From positions 11,398 to 75,397 of the forward strand of contig DATBRV010000127.1 in assembly GCA_036560145.1 (NCBI GenBank): 64,000 bases of DNA. The letters are read 5' to 3'. The position numbers were made by a program, and so were the translations under genes. The stretch is from DATBRV01 sp036560145 (lineage in GTDB: Bacteria; Myxococcota_A; UBA9160; SMWR01). Positions within the stretch are counted from its first letter, which is position 1; the number at the start of each line of letters is the position of its first letter. Shown piece after piece: positions 35,693-44,276 of this stretch. The notes beneath the pieces are model-generated. The model was not told where the DNA came from. It made no database searches and saw only the letters and a program-made list of their open reading frames with translations.

Positions 35693-36469
35693 TCAGCGGG
35701 CCGGGCGGTGCAGGCCACCCAGCCAGAACGAGAGCACGAAGTAGTAGGCGACGTAGCCGAGCGCGATCCAGGGCAGGTAGAGCGCGCGCCCGCGCTCGGG
35801 ATCGAAGATCGCGTAGACGACGACGGCCGCCGCGATCGCCGTGAGCACGGCGGTGGTGCGCTTGAGCACGCGCAGGTAGCTGGGATAGACGTACTTGAAG
35901 GGAACGAAGACCAGCACCGAGAAGAGCGTCACCCACGCCGTGCAGGCCGGCGCCGAGACCTGGAGCAGCCAGGCGAAGATCGCGATCACGTTCCAGTAGG
36001 ACGGGAAGCCGAGGAAGAAGCCGTCGTCCGTCTTGGCCTTTTCCTGGGAGAAGCCATAGGCGCTCGCGAGCACCGGCAGCGCCGCCCAGGCGGCGTGGAC
36101 CAGGTAGCCGCCGGCCACCAGGAAGACCGCGGGCACCAGCACGTAGTTGAAGAAGTCGACCACGTCGTCGAGGCGCCGGCCGTCGATGCCCGGCAGCACT
36201 CGCCGCACCCCCACCGCGCGCGCCATCGTCCCGTCCACCGCGTCCACCGCCATCGCGGCGAGCATCCAGAGCGCGGCGGCGCGCAGGTCGCCTCGGGTCG
36301 CCTCGAGCAGCGCGAGCAGGCCCGCCAGCGCGCCGCTCGCCGTGAACAGGTGCACCCCGTAGGCGAGCACGATACGCAGGGGGGACCGGCCCGAGCCGGA
36401 CCCGGCTCCCAGTCCGTCCCCGACGCCGTCCCCGACGCCTTCCGCGCTCTCCGCGTGGCCGTGCTCCAT
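35693..36469 (-). CDS. pcs: Phosphatidylcholine synthase
   Basis: Inner-membrane CDP-alcohol phosphatidyltransferase of 258 residues. The family motif runs from Asp76 (DAVDGTMAR) to DGRRLDDVVDF around residues 96-106. GFSQEKAKTDDGFFLGFPSYWN is a block I associate with Pcs, which condenses CDP-diacylglycerol with choline. About eight hydrophobic segments. The N-terminus (residues 10-27) is a Gly/Asp/Ser low-complexity run from a short GTCCCCGAC(G)CC repeat. Phosphatidylcholine in the membrane is the inference. Confidence 0.88.
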   Translation of the reverse strand: MEHGHAESAEGVGDGVGDGLGAGSGSGRSPLRIVLAYGVHLFTASGALAGLLALLEATRGDLRAAALWMLAAMAVDAVDGTMARAVGVRRVLPGIDGRRLDDVVDFFNYVLVPAVFLVAGGYLVHAAWAALPVLASAYGFSQEKAKTDDGFFLGFPSYWNVIAIFAWLLQVSAPACTAWVTLFSVLVFVPFKYVYPSYLRVLKRTTAVLTAIAAAVVVYAIFDPERGRALYLPWIALGYVAYYFVLSFWLGGLHRPAR

Positions 36470-36545
36470 GACCGCGCCAACATACCAGAGCCGCTATAGT
36501 TCAGCGGTCGGCCCGTGGGGACGATTCGAAAGCGGTAGGAGAGCC

Positions 36546-37130
36546 ATGAGCACCCCGGATCGCACGGCAGTCGCCAAGCAACACAGCCAGCGGGCGCTCG
36601 AATTCCTGCGCCAGGGGGGCGATTCCTTCCTCACCACGAAGGTCGACACCGTCCTGAACTGGAGCCGCAAGTACTCGATGTTCCTCTATCCCTTCGTGAC
36701 GGCCTGTTGCGGGATGGAGTTCATGTCGGTCGCGGGTCCGCGCTACGACCTCGACCGCTTCGGCTGCGCGCTGCCCCGCTTCTCGCCGCGCCAGTCCGAC
36801 CTGCTGATGGTGGTGGGCACCATCACCCACCGGCAGGCGCCGATCCTCAAGAAGGTCTATGACCAGATGGCCGAGCCGAAGTGGGTGATCGCCTTCGGCG
36901 CCTGCACCTGCTCGGGCGGCCCCTACAACAACTACGCCACGCTCCAGGGCATCGACACCATCATCCCGGTCGACGTCTACATCCCCGGCTGCCCGCCGCG
37001 GCCCGAAGCCGTGCTGGACGGCCTGATGAAGCTCCAGGCGCGCGTGCAGCTCGAGCGGATTCCGGCGGATGGCCGTCACCGCGAGACGTCGGAGCTGTCG
37101 GTCCCCGTGATCGAGAAGCCGGTCGCCTAG
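36546..37130 (+). CDS. nuoB: NADH-quinone oxidoreductase subunit NuoB
   Basis: Complex I subunit carrying the terminal N2 [4Fe-4S] cluster; 194 residues. Ligands are visible: the tandem Cys54-Cys55 (FVTACCGMEF), Cys120 (GACTCSGGPY) and Cys149 (PGCPPRPE). ATG 36546 is used; the frame extends to 36468 with no family match. It is followed by the E2 gene rather than nuoC; nuoI, nuoC and nuoD come only after lipA. Confidence 0.95.
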   Translation: MSTPDRTAVAKQHSQRALEFLRQGGDSFLTTKVDTVLNWSRKYSMFLYPFVTACCGMEFMSVAGPRYDLDRFGCALPRFSPRQSDLLMVVGTITHRQAPILKKVYDQMAEPKWVIAFGACTCSGGPYNNYATLQGIDTIIPVDVYIPGCPPRPEAVLDGLMKLQARVQLERIPADGRHRETSELSVPVIEKPVA

Positions 37131-37139
37131 GGACGCGCC

Positions 37140-38360
37140 ATGCCGGTCGCAGTCGAGCTTCCCAGCCTGGGTGAGAGCGTCGTCGAGGGCACGGTCTCGC
37201 GCTGGCTCGTGAAAGAGGGCGACCACGTCGAGATCGACCAGCCGCTGGTCGAGGTGACCACCGACAAGGTCGACGCCGAGATCCCGGCCCCCGTCGCGGG
37301 CCTGATCCAGAAGATCCTGGTTCCGGAAGGGCAGACCGTCGCGGTGGGCGCGCCGCTCGTGATGATCGAAGCCGACGCCGGAAGCAAGGCGCCGAGCAAG
37401 CCCGCCGCCGCGCCCGCCGCGGCTCCGGCCGCCGCGCAGCCGCGCGGCGCCGAAGCGCCCACGCCCGCGACGCCGCTCGCGCGCCGGCTCGCGGAAGAGG
37501 CGAAGGTGGATCTGCGCAAGGTCACTGGAACCGGCGCCGCGGGGCGCGTCACCAAGCAGGACGTCGAGCAGGCGGCCAGCGGGCGGAGCCGGCCGGCGGC
37601 CGAGCCCGCATCGCCGCCCGCGGCCGGCCGTCCCGCCTACCTGGGCTACAGCCTCCAGGAGGGCGATCGGGTGGTTCCGATGACCCCCCTGCGCCGGCTG
37701 GTCGCCGAGCACATGGTGCTCTCGAAGCGCGTGAGCCCGCACGTCGGGACGGTGGCCGAGATCGACATGTCCGGTGTGTCGCGGGTCCGCGACGCGCACA
37801 AGCGAGGCTTCGAGCAGGACCACGGCTTCGGCCTCTCCTTCTTGCCCTTCATCGTGCACGCCACCGTGCGAGCGCTGCGCGAGTTCCCGCGCCTGAATGC
37901 CTCCGTGCTGGAGGACGCGATCGTCGAGAAGAAGGACATCCACATCGGGATCGCGGTCGAGACGGAAAAAGGGCTGGTGGTGCCGGTCGCGCGCCACGCC
38001 GACCGCCTCTCGCTGGCCGGGCTCGCGCAGGCCGTCGAGGATCTCGCGAACCGCGCGCGCACCAAGAAGCTCTCCGCCGACGAGCTCAAGGGCGGCAGCT
38101 TCACGATCTCGAACCCGGGCCGCTTCGGGAATCTGTATGGCTTCGCGATCATCAACCAGCCGCAGGTCGGCATCCTGCGCATGGGCGAGATCGTGAAGCG
38201 CCCGGTGGTGCGCACACTCGAAGGCGAGGACGCGATCGTGATCCGCCCGATCATGCACCTGGCCCTCTCCTACGATCACCGGGCCGTCGACGGCGCCCCC
38301 GCGAACGGCTTCCTGCACCGCATCCGCGAGCTGCTCGAAGAAGCCGAGTTCGATCTCTAG
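37140..38360 (+). CDS. Dihydrolipoamide acyltransferase (E2) of a 2-oxoacid dehydrogenase
   Basis: E2 core protein of 406 residues. It has one lipoyl domain (1-80, lipoyl-Lys43 in VTTDKVDAE), an Ala/Pro linker, an E1/E3-binding domain (about 110-148, ATPLARRLAEEAKVDLRKVTGTG) and a catalytic domain ending in SYDHRAVDG (His380, Asp384). Could belong to the 2-oxoglutarate, pyruvate or branched-chain complex; no E1 or E3 gene is nearby. The next two genes, lipB and lipA, make its cofactor. Confidence 0.93.
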   Translation: MPVAVELPSLGESVVEGTVSRWLVKEGDHVEIDQPLVEVTTDKVDAEIPAPVAGLIQKILVPEGQTVAVGAPLVMIEADAGSKAPSKPAAAPAAAPAAAQPRGAEAPTPATPLARRLAEEAKVDLRKVTGTGAAGRVTKQDVEQAASGRSRPAAEPASPPAAGRPAYLGYSLQEGDRVVPMTPLRRLVAEHMVLSKRVSPHVGTVAEIDMSGVSRVRDAHKRGFEQDHGFGLSFLPFIVHATVRALREFPRLNASVLEDAIVEKKDIHIGIAVETEKGLVVPVARHADRLSLAGLAQAVEDLANRARTKKLSADELKGGSFTISNPGRFGNLYGFAIINQPQVGILRMGEIVKRPVVRTLEGEDAIVIRPIMHLALSYDHRAVDGAPANGFLHRIRELLEEAEFDL

Positions 38361-38363
38361 CCC

Positions 38364-39029
38364 GTGCCGGCGCCGCTCCAGATCGAGTGGCTGGGGCGGA
38401 TCGGATGGCGCGAGGCGCTGGAGGCGCAGCGCAAGCGCGTCGAGGCTCGCCGCGCGGACGCCGGCCCGGACAGCCTGCTCCTGCTCGAGCACCCGCCCGT
38501 GATCACGCTCGGCCGCAGCGCCGATCCGGCCCATCTGCTCGAGAGCCGGGCCGCGCTGGCGGCGCGCGGGATCGAGGTGCAGGAGGCGGCGCGCGGCGGC
38601 AGCGCGACCTATCACGGGCCGGGCCAGCTGGTCGGATACCTGATCGTCGACCTCGCGGCGCGCGGCGTGCCCGACGTGCACCGCTTCTTGCGCGGCATCG
38701 AATCCGACCTGATCGCGGCAATCGAAGAACTCGGCGTCGCGGCGCGCGCGCTGCCGGGTCTGACCGGCGTCTTCGCCGACGCCCCCGGCACCCCGCGCAA
38801 GCTCGCCTCGATCGGCGTCGGGCTGCGCGGCTGGGTGAGCTTCCACGGCTTCGCGCTCAACGTGAGCCTGGATCCGACGGCCTTCGCCCCGATCGTGCCC
38901 TGCGGCCTCGCGGGCATCGAGATCGGCTCGCTGGCGCGCGAGCTCGGCGCCGGCGCAGGCGAGGATCTGGACTCGCGGGCCCGCGCCGCGGTGGCCGCGG
39001 CCTTCGCGGCGCGCTGGGACGCGCCGTGA
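38364..39029 (+). CDS. lipB: Octanoyl-[ACP]:protein octanoyltransferase
   Basis: Transfers octanoate from ACP to lipoyl domains; 221 residues. Diagnostic block RGGSATYHGPGQLVGY (His84), Lys146 in TPRKLASIGV and nucleophile Cys180 in VPCGL are present. GTG start 3 bases after the E2 gene, stop overlapping lipA as GTGA. Confidence 0.95.
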   Translation: MPAPLQIEWLGRIGWREALEAQRKRVEARRADAGPDSLLLLEHPPVITLGRSADPAHLLESRAALAARGIEVQEAARGGSATYHGPGQLVGYLIVDLAARGVPDVHRFLRGIESDLIAAIEELGVAARALPGLTGVFADAPGTPRKLASIGVGLRGWVSFHGFALNVSLDPTAFAPIVPCGLAGIEIGSLARELGAGAGEDLDSRARAAVAAAFAARWDAP

Positions 39030-39904
39030 GCCGCCCGGCGCTCGGACCCGCCGGCGAGAAGCCCGCCTGGCTGCGGGTGCGCGTGCGCATGACGCCGGCC
39101 TTCGAGGCGGTGCAGCGCACCGTCACCGAGAACCGCCTCCACACCGTCTGCCACTCCGCCGCCTGTCCGAACCTCGGCGAGTGCTGGGCGCGCGGGACGG
39201 CGACCTTCATGATCGGCGGGAACCTCTGCACCCGGCGCTGCGGGTTCTGCGACGTCCCGACCGGGCGGCCGGCCGCTCTCGACCCGGACGAGCCGGAGCG
39301 GGTGGCGAGGGCGGTCGAGCAGCTCTCGCTCGCCTTCGCCGTGATCACCTGCGTGGCGCGCGACGATCTCCCGGACGGCGGGGCCGGGCAGATGGCCGCC
39401 ACCGTGCGCGCGATCCGGCGCCGCTGCCCTGGCGCCGGGATCGAGGTGCTGATCGCGGACTACAAGGGCAGCGAGGCCGCGCTGCGCTGCGTGCTGGACG
39501 CCGGCCCGGACGTGCTCAACCACAATCTCGAGACGGTCGAGCGGCTCACACGCCGCGTGAGGGTTGCCGCCCGCTACGACCGCTCGCTCGCCCTGCTCCG
39601 GCGCGCGGGCGAGCTGCGCCCGGAGATCCCGACCAAGAGCGGCCTGATGCTCGGACTCGGCGAGAGCGAGGCCGAGATCGATCGCGCGCTGGCCGATCTG
39701 CGCGGGGCCGGGGTCCGGCTGCTCACCCTCGGCCAGTACCTCCAGCCTTCGGCCGGCCATCTCGAGGTCGAGCGCTGGGTGACTCCGGCCGAGTTCGACG
39801 CCTGGGCCGCGCGCGCCCGGGCGCTCGGCTTCCGCGAGGTCGCCGCCGGGCCGCTGGTCCGCAGCTCCTATCACGCCGAGCAGCTCGCCGGGATGCTCGC
39901 CTGA
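39026..39904 (+). CDS. lipA: Lipoyl synthase
   Basis: Radical-SAM enzyme of 292 residues that inserts sulfur into octanoyl-lysine. Auxiliary cluster Cys42/47/53 (CHSAACPNLGEC), radical-SAM cluster Cys68/72/75 (CTRRCGFC) and the C-terminal RSSYHAE serine motif are intact. The GTG at 39026 overlaps the lipB stop. Confidence 0.96.
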   Translation: MSRPALGPAGEKPAWLRVRVRMTPAFEAVQRTVTENRLHTVCHSAACPNLGECWARGTATFMIGGNLCTRRCGFCDVPTGRPAALDPDEPERVARAVEQLSLAFAVITCVARDDLPDGGAGQMAATVRAIRRRCPGAGIEVLIADYKGSEAALRCVLDAGPDVLNHNLETVERLTRRVRVAARYDRSLALLRRAGELRPEIPTKSGLMLGLGESEAEIDRALADLRGAGVRLLTLGQYLQPSAGHLEVERWVTPAEFDAWAARARALGFREVAAGPLVRSSYHAEQLAGMLA

Positions 39905-39932
39905 CGAGAGGCCCTGTCATATATTGCGGCCC

Positions 39933-40508
39933 ATGCCGGGCCAGGTGATCAAAGTGAAGCGCCACGAGCACACCGGGCTCGTGGAAAAGCTCTATCTGCC
40001 CGCGATCGTGAAGGGCCTGGTCGTCACCAGCAGGCATTTTTTCCGCAACCTGCGCGGCTTCGTCTCGGGCAAGAACAGGACTGATTTCGTGGTCCAGTAT
40101 CCCGAAGAACGAGTCGACTACCCGGACGCCTTCCGCGGCATGCCGGTGCTGGTGCAGCTCGAGAACGGGCAGCCCAAGTGCGTCGCCTGCGGCCTGTGCG
40201 AGTTCGCCTGTCCGACCGATTGCATCAGCATCGTCCCGGGCGAGCTCCAGGGAGCGCGCATCGAGCGCTATCCCGAGGCGTTCGACATCGACATGTCGCG
40301 CTGCATGTTCTGCGGCCTCTGCGAGGAAGCCTGCCCGGAGGAGGCGATCGTGATGAGCCGCGAGGTCGAGATCGCGAGCTTCGACCGGCCGTCGATGCTC
40401 TTCGAGAAGGAGCAGCTGCTGGTTCCCGAAAAACTACTCGACCGGCGCCTCGGCTTCCTGCGCGGCGAGTACGACCGCGTCCACGCTCCGCCGGAGAAGC
40501 GCGGCTGA
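39933..40508 (+). CDS. nuoI: NADH-quinone oxidoreductase subunit NuoI
   Basis: Ferredoxin-like complex I subunit of 191 residues carrying clusters N6a/N6b: Cys83/86/89/93 (CVACGLCEFACP) and Cys124/127/130/134 (CMFCGLCEEACP). I use ATG 39933 over TTG 39924. It precedes nuoC with a one-base stop/start overlap. In the usual nuo operon nuoI follows nuoH, so it is displaced here. Confidence 0.94.
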   Translation: MPGQVIKVKRHEHTGLVEKLYLPAIVKGLVVTSRHFFRNLRGFVSGKNRTDFVVQYPEERVDYPDAFRGMPVLVQLENGQPKCVACGLCEFACPTDCISIVPGELQGARIERYPEAFDIDMSRCMFCGLCEEACPEEAIVMSREVEIASFDRPSMLFEKEQLLVPEKLLDRRLGFLRGEYDRVHAPPEKRG

Positions 40509-40996
40509 TGGAAAATTTCGGCTCTCCCGCGCTCCGGCGGCTGCTCGAGTTCTTCCCCAGCCAGGTGGAGGCGACCCACGCCAATTTCGGGGATGCCACG
40601 GCGCGGGTCGCGCCCGGCAGCCTGCTCGAGATCATGCGCCTGCTGCGCGACGAGCCCGGCCTCGATTTCGAGATGCTCACCGACGTGACGGCGGTCGACT
40701 ACCTGGGAGAGGAGCCGCGCTTCGAGCTCGTCTACCACCTCTACTCGGTGAAGCGGAACCACCGCGTGCGGATCAAGTCGCGCGTTTCCGAGCAGGCTCC
40801 CGAGATCGCGAGCCTGGTCTCGCTCTGGCCCTCCGCGGATTGGATGGAGCGCGAGGTCTGGGATCTCTACGGCATCCGCTTCCGCGGACACCCGGATCTG
40901 CGCCGGATCCTCTTGTACGAGGAGTTCGAGGGTCATCCCCTGCGCAAGGACTATCCCAAGGAGAAGCGCCAGCCGCTGGTGGGGCCGAGGAACTAG
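40508..40996 (+). CDS. nuoC: NADH-quinone oxidoreductase subunit NuoC
   Basis: 30-kDa-type complex I subunit of 162 residues. Motifs: FEMLTDVTAVDYLGEEPRFELVYHLYSVKRNHRVRIK and WMEREVWDLYGIRFRGHPDLRRILLYEEFEGHPLRKDYP. Not fused to NuoD. Overlaps nuoI by one base. Confidence 0.95.
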   Translation: MENFGSPALRRLLEFFPSQVEATHANFGDATARVAPGSLLEIMRLLRDEPGLDFEMLTDVTAVDYLGEEPRFELVYHLYSVKRNHRVRIKSRVSEQAPEIASLVSLWPSADWMEREVWDLYGIRFRGHPDLRRILLYEEFEGHPLRKDYPKEKRQPLVGPRN

Positions 40997-40997
40997 C

Positions 40998-42248
40998 GTG
41001 ATGGCGATGCGACTCCCGCTGCCGGGCAGCCAGCCCACGCCGCTCCGCGACGACGACTTCGAGCGCGACCTCCACGTCGAGCACCAGCTGCTCAACATGG
41101 GCCCCTCGCACCCGGCCACGCACGGCACGGTGAAGTTCCTCATAGAACTGGACGGCGAGAACATCGTCGATCTCGACATCCAGGTCGGCTACCTGCACCG
41201 CGGTTTCGAGAAGGAGTGCGAGAGCGGCACCTGGTACCAGGCGATCCCCTACACCGATCGCCTGAACTACAACTCCGCGATCCTCGCCAACCTCGGCTAC
41301 GTGCTCGCCGTCGAGAAGCTGCTCGGGATCGAGCCGCCCGAAAGGTGTCAGTGGCTGCGCACCATGGGCGGCGAGCTCTCCCGGATGGGCGACCACCTGA
41401 CGCGCTGCGGAGCGGCCTGCCTCGAGCTGGCGGCGATGACGCCCTTCCTCTACGGGATCGAGGCGCGCGAGCTGACCTGGGATCTCCAGGAGATGCTCTG
41501 CGGCGCTCGCGTCACCTCCAACTACATCCGGATCGGCGGCGTGAAGCACGATCTCCACCCCTCGTTCCCGCAGAAGTGCCGCGACGGGATCGCGAAGATC
41601 CGGGCCCTGCTGCGCGACTTCGACGACGTGGTGACCGGCAACCGGATCTTCGTGGACCGGCTCCGGGGCACCGGCGTGATCTCGAAGGAAGAGTGTCTCC
41701 GCTACGCGGTGACCGGTCCGATCGCGCGCTCCGCCGGGATTCCGCTCGACCTGCGCAAGCAGGAGCCCTACCTGGTCTACGACCAGCTCGACTTCGACAT
41801 CCCGGTGGGCGAGGTGGGCGACAACTACGATCGCTATCTCGTCTGCGTCGAGGAGATGCACCAGAGCCTGCGCATCATCGAGCAGTGCCTGGCGAAGCTC
41901 GAGAAGCTGGGCCCCGGCCCGGTCAACACGCTCGACCCGCGCGTGCGCTGGCCGGCCAAGGGCCGCGTCTTCAACCGCATGGAAGAGCTGATCCAGCAGT
42001 TCAAGTCGGTGACGGAGGGCCCGCGCGTACCGGCCGGCGAGGCCTACCACGCCATCGAGTCCGCCAACGGCGAGCTCGGCTTCTACGTCGTCTCCGACGG
42101 CACGGCCGTACCCGTGAAAGTGCGCTGCCGGCCGCCCTCCTTCATCAACCTGCCCCCGATGCGTAAGATGTTGAAAGGCGCCCTGCTCGCCGACCTGATC
42201 CCGACCTTCGACTTCATCAACATGGTCGGCGGCGAGTGCGATCGATGA
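40998..42248 (+). CDS. nuoD: NADH-quinone oxidoreductase subunit NuoD
   Basis: 49-kDa-type complex I subunit of 416 residues that shapes the quinone site with NuoB. Motifs: NMGPSHPATHGTVKF, GYLHRGFEKE, YTDRLNYNSAILANLGYVLAVEKLL and the ending DLIPTFDFINMVGGECDR. Start is GTG 40998, with ATG at 41001 and 41007 as alternatives. The stop overlaps the small downstream gene as ATGA. Other nuo genes are outside the window. Confidence 0.95.
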   Translation: MMAMRLPLPGSQPTPLRDDDFERDLHVEHQLLNMGPSHPATHGTVKFLIELDGENIVDLDIQVGYLHRGFEKECESGTWYQAIPYTDRLNYNSAILANLGYVLAVEKLLGIEPPERCQWLRTMGGELSRMGDHLTRCGAACLELAAMTPFLYGIEARELTWDLQEMLCGARVTSNYIRIGGVKHDLHPSFPQKCRDGIAKIRALLRDFDDVVTGNRIFVDRLRGTGVISKEECLRYAVTGPIARSAGIPLDLRKQEPYLVYDQLDFDIPVGEVGDNYDRYLVCVEEMHQSLRIIEQCLAKLEKLGPGPVNTLDPRVRWPAKGRVFNRMEELIQQFKSVTEGPRVPAGEAYHAIESANGELGFYVVSDGTAVPVKVRCRPPSFINLPPMRKMLKGALLADLIPTFDFINMVGGECDR

Positions 42249-42487
42249 GCGCGGACCGCGGCCGGGTCTGGAAGCTGCTCGGCGCGCCCACCGACCAGGA
42301 AGGGAGCGTGAACGATCCGCGCACCAAGCTCGAATTTGGCGTGCGCTGGAACGAGAAGTGGATCTACCGCGGCGAGGACGGGCGCGAGACCATCCGCGTC
42401 GTGCTCTGGAACCGCTACGACCTGGCGGGCGTGTTCCGCGTCAAGCCCGACGGCTCGGCCGAGCCCGAGCCGCTGCCGGGCGCCTGA
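42245..42487 (+). CDS. Small conserved-looking hypothetical protein after nuoD
   Basis: Protein of 80 residues, soluble and charged, with a central beta-like stretch NEKWIYRGEDGRETIRVVLWNRYDLAGVFRVKPDG. ATGA overlap with the nuoD stop argues that it is translated with complex I genes. No family recognised. It could be an assembly or regulatory factor, but that is only position. Confidence 0.65.
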   Translation: MSADRGRVWKLLGAPTDQEGSVNDPRTKLEFGVRWNEKWIYRGEDGRETIRVVLWNRYDLAGVFRVKPDGSAEPEPLPGA

Positions 42488-43075
42488 TTGTCCGGGGCGC
42501 CGCGGCGCAAGCGGGCGCAGCCCGCGCGCAGCGAGCCGAAGGCGAGCGAAGTTCATCAGACGCGCAAGCGGGCGCAGCCCGCGCGCAGCGAGCCGAAGGC
42601 GAGCGAAGTCCATCAGACCGGCCCGCCGCCGCTGCGCCCCTTCGGGCTGATCCTCCACCACGACGGGCGCTGGAGCCACGAAGGCGCTCCAATCTTGAAC
42701 GTGCGCCTGCGCGCCGCCTTCGACCGTTCGGTGCGCTTCCTGCCCGCGGAAGGCGTGTACGTGGTGCAGCTCGGGCGCTTCCGCGGCCAGATCGAGGTCG
42801 AGGAGGCGGGCTTCTTCGTGCGCTCGTTCGACGCTGGCAGCGGGCGGATCTCCCTCTCGGACCGCAGCGAGGAGCCGCTGGCTCCCGAATCGCTGCGCGT
42901 CTCGCCGCGCGACGGCGCGCTGCTGTGCCTCGTGAAGCGCGATCTGATGCCGGCCGGCCTGCTCGCGCGTTTCTCGCATGCCGCCCAGGCGCAGCTGCTG
43001 GGCGCCGTGGAGGAGAGCGGCGGAAAGGCGTGCTTGCGGCTCGCGGGCCGCGCCGTGGCGCTTCCCGAGCTCTGA
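42488..43075 (+). CDS. DUF1285-family protein with repeat-derived N-terminus
   Basis: Protein of 195 residues. Residues about 46-195 match the DUF1285 fold (GLILHHDGRWSHEGAPILNVRLRAAFDRSVRF, VQLGRFRGQIEVEEAGFFVRS), whose function is unknown. Residues about 8-44 are two copies of KRAQPARSEPKASEVHQT encoded by the dispersed repeat. The only plausible start is TTG at 42488: no ATG, GTG or TTG lies in frame between the repeats and the domain. So the repeat seems to be translated. Confidence 0.8.
   Translation: MSGAPRRKRAQPARSEPKASEVHQTRKRAQPARSEPKASEVHQTGPPPLRPFGLILHHDGRWSHEGAPILNVRLRAAFDRSVRFLPAEGVYVVQLGRFRGQIEVEEAGFFVRSFDAGSGRISLSDRSEEPLAPESLRVSPRDGALLCLVKRDLMPAGLLARFSHAAQAQLLGAVEESGGKACLRLAGRAVALPEL
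42506..42617 (-). repeat. Dispersed repeat, locus D (two tandem copies, reverse orientation)
   Basis: Two 55-base copies (42506-42560 and 42563-42617, period 57) run CGCAAGCG...GCGCGCAGCGAGCC...GGCGAGCGAAGT(T/C)CAT. Each contains a perfect 6-bp hairpin GCGGGC-GCA-GCCCGC (42511-42525, 42568-42582). The position matches the GACCGC hairpin of locus A but the sequence differs. The array lies inside the DUF1285 frame. Confidence 0.9.
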
Positions 43076-43139
43076 CGCCGCGCTCTGCGCCGCGAAATTG
43101 ACGCCGGCCTCCCCCCGCGGTACCCACTCGTTCTCGCGT

Positions 43140-43159
43140 GGGCGCCGGTCCCGGCGCCC
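43140..43159 (+). terminator. GC-rich hairpin upstream of tRNA-Cys
   Basis: GGGCGCCG-GTCC-CGGCGCCC forms an 8-bp stem with a 4-base loop, 65 bases after the DUF1285 stop and just before tRNA-Cys. No T-run follows. A terminator is the simplest reading. Confidence 0.5.
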
Positions 43160-43166
43160 CTCCTGC

Positions 43167-43240
43167 GGCGGCGTAGCCAAGTGGTAAGGCATGGGTCTGC
43201 AAAACCCTGATCCCCGGTTCGAATCCGGGCGCCGCCTCCA
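43167..43240 (+). tRNA. tRNA-Cys (GCA)
   Basis: Cloverleaf of 74 bases including an encoded CCA. The acceptor stem GGCGGCG (43167-43173) pairs with CGCCGCC (43230-43236). The anticodon GCA is at 43199-43201 in loop CTGCAAA, the T-arm is GGTTCGAATCC, and the discriminator U73 is the Cys identity base. Confidence 0.95.
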
Positions 43241-43318
43241 ATCCATCCACCGGGAAGGCCCGGGCTCTCTTGCGCCGGTTTCCTCAATGCCGCGCGGCAA
43301 TCCGCCGATACGCCGTCG

Positions 43319-44224
43319 ATGCAACTCCCGCCCCTCCGCTTCGCTCCCTGCCTGCGCGTCCTGCTGGTGGGCGGCATCCTGATCGGCTTCGGGGCGCTTC
43401 CCGCCCGCGCGGTTCCGATCGACCCGGCCTCCTCGACCGTCGGCTGGACTCCGATCGCGTACCCGACGCTGCTTCCGGATTTCTCCGACGACCAGCGAAC
43501 CGGCATCCCCGAGGCCGACATCGTCGGGGATACCACGAACGCGGCCTTCTACTTCCGGTTCGACGACGCCGGCACGCCTTCCACCACCGATGGCGCGATC
43601 GGGTTCCGCGTGCGGATCGGCGCCGACAAGAATCCGAGCGGGTTCGATCACTTCATGGGCGTCGGCATCGACGCCAATGCGGACGGCGCGCTCGACCTCT
43701 TCCTGGCGGTGGAGAACTCGGGCAATCCGGATCAGCTGGGGATCTTCGACGCAGGCTCGGACGCCAACACCTCGCCGTCGACGACGTCGATCAACAGCAC
43801 CCCGCTCGTCGGCTATGCGCTCTCGGTGAGCAACTACGATTTCGAAGCGGTGACCGCCGCGCTCGATCCCGGGGCGACAGACTTCGACATCGACGGGGAT
43901 GGCGACACGGACCAGTTCCTGACCTGGGTGATCCCCTTCGGCGCCGTCGTGACCGCGCTGGCGGGCCAGGGCATCGCCGGATTCGGAGACAACGTCGCGA
44001 TGCGCTTCGTGATCGGCAGCTCGACGCAGCCGAACGCGCTCAACCAGGATCTGGGCGGGCCCGACGGCGGCACCACCTCGACTTCGAGCTGGTCGTCGCT
44101 CGGCGCGATCTCGAACTTCGCCACGGCTGCCGGCGGCTTCACGCCCATCCCGGAGCCGAACACGGGTGCGCTCTTCGCGCTCGGCCTGTTCGGGCTCGCG
44201 GTCCGAGCGCGAACCCGAGATTGA
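43319..44224 (+). CDS. PEP-CTERM sorting-domain protein
   Basis: Exported protein of 301 residues with a signal peptide (to about residue 31, ALPARA-VP), a beta-rich mature region containing Asp-rich loops (FDIDGDGDTDQF, DANADGALDLF) that could bind calcium, and IPEPNTGALFALGLFGLAV plus RARTRD as PEP-CTERM. It resembles secreted proteins with a DOMON-like or lectin-like beta sandwich, but I cannot name the fold. It lies between tRNA-Cys and the peptide/HExxH locus and is not obviously part of either. Confidence 0.88.
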   Translation: MQLPPLRFAPCLRVLLVGGILIGFGALPARAVPIDPASSTVGWTPIAYPTLLPDFSDDQRTGIPEADIVGDTTNAAFYFRFDDAGTPSTTDGAIGFRVRIGADKNPSGFDHFMGVGIDANADGALDLFLAVENSGNPDQLGIFDAGSDANTSPSTTSINSTPLVGYALSVSNYDFEAVTAALDPGATDFDIDGDGDTDQFLTWVIPFGAVVTALAGQGIAGFGDNVAMRFVIGSSTQPNALNQDLGGPDGGTTSTSSWSSLGAISNFATAAGGFTPIPEPNTGALFALGLFGLAVRARTRD

Positions 44225-44244
44225 CCCCGCCGCCAGGGCGTGAC

Positions 44245-44263
44245 AGAGTCTCCGGCAGACTCT
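44245..44263 (+). promoter_or_regulatory. 7-bp palindrome upstream of the first peptide gene
   Basis: AGAGTCT-CCGGC-AGACTCT is a perfect 7-bp inverted repeat with a 5-base loop, ending 5 bases before the CGGAGG Shine-Dalgarno of the 44277 gene. It could be an operator, an mRNA hairpin or a terminator of the gene ending at 44224 (no T-run). Confidence 0.45.
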
Positions 44264-44276
44264 CAACGGAGGCGTC

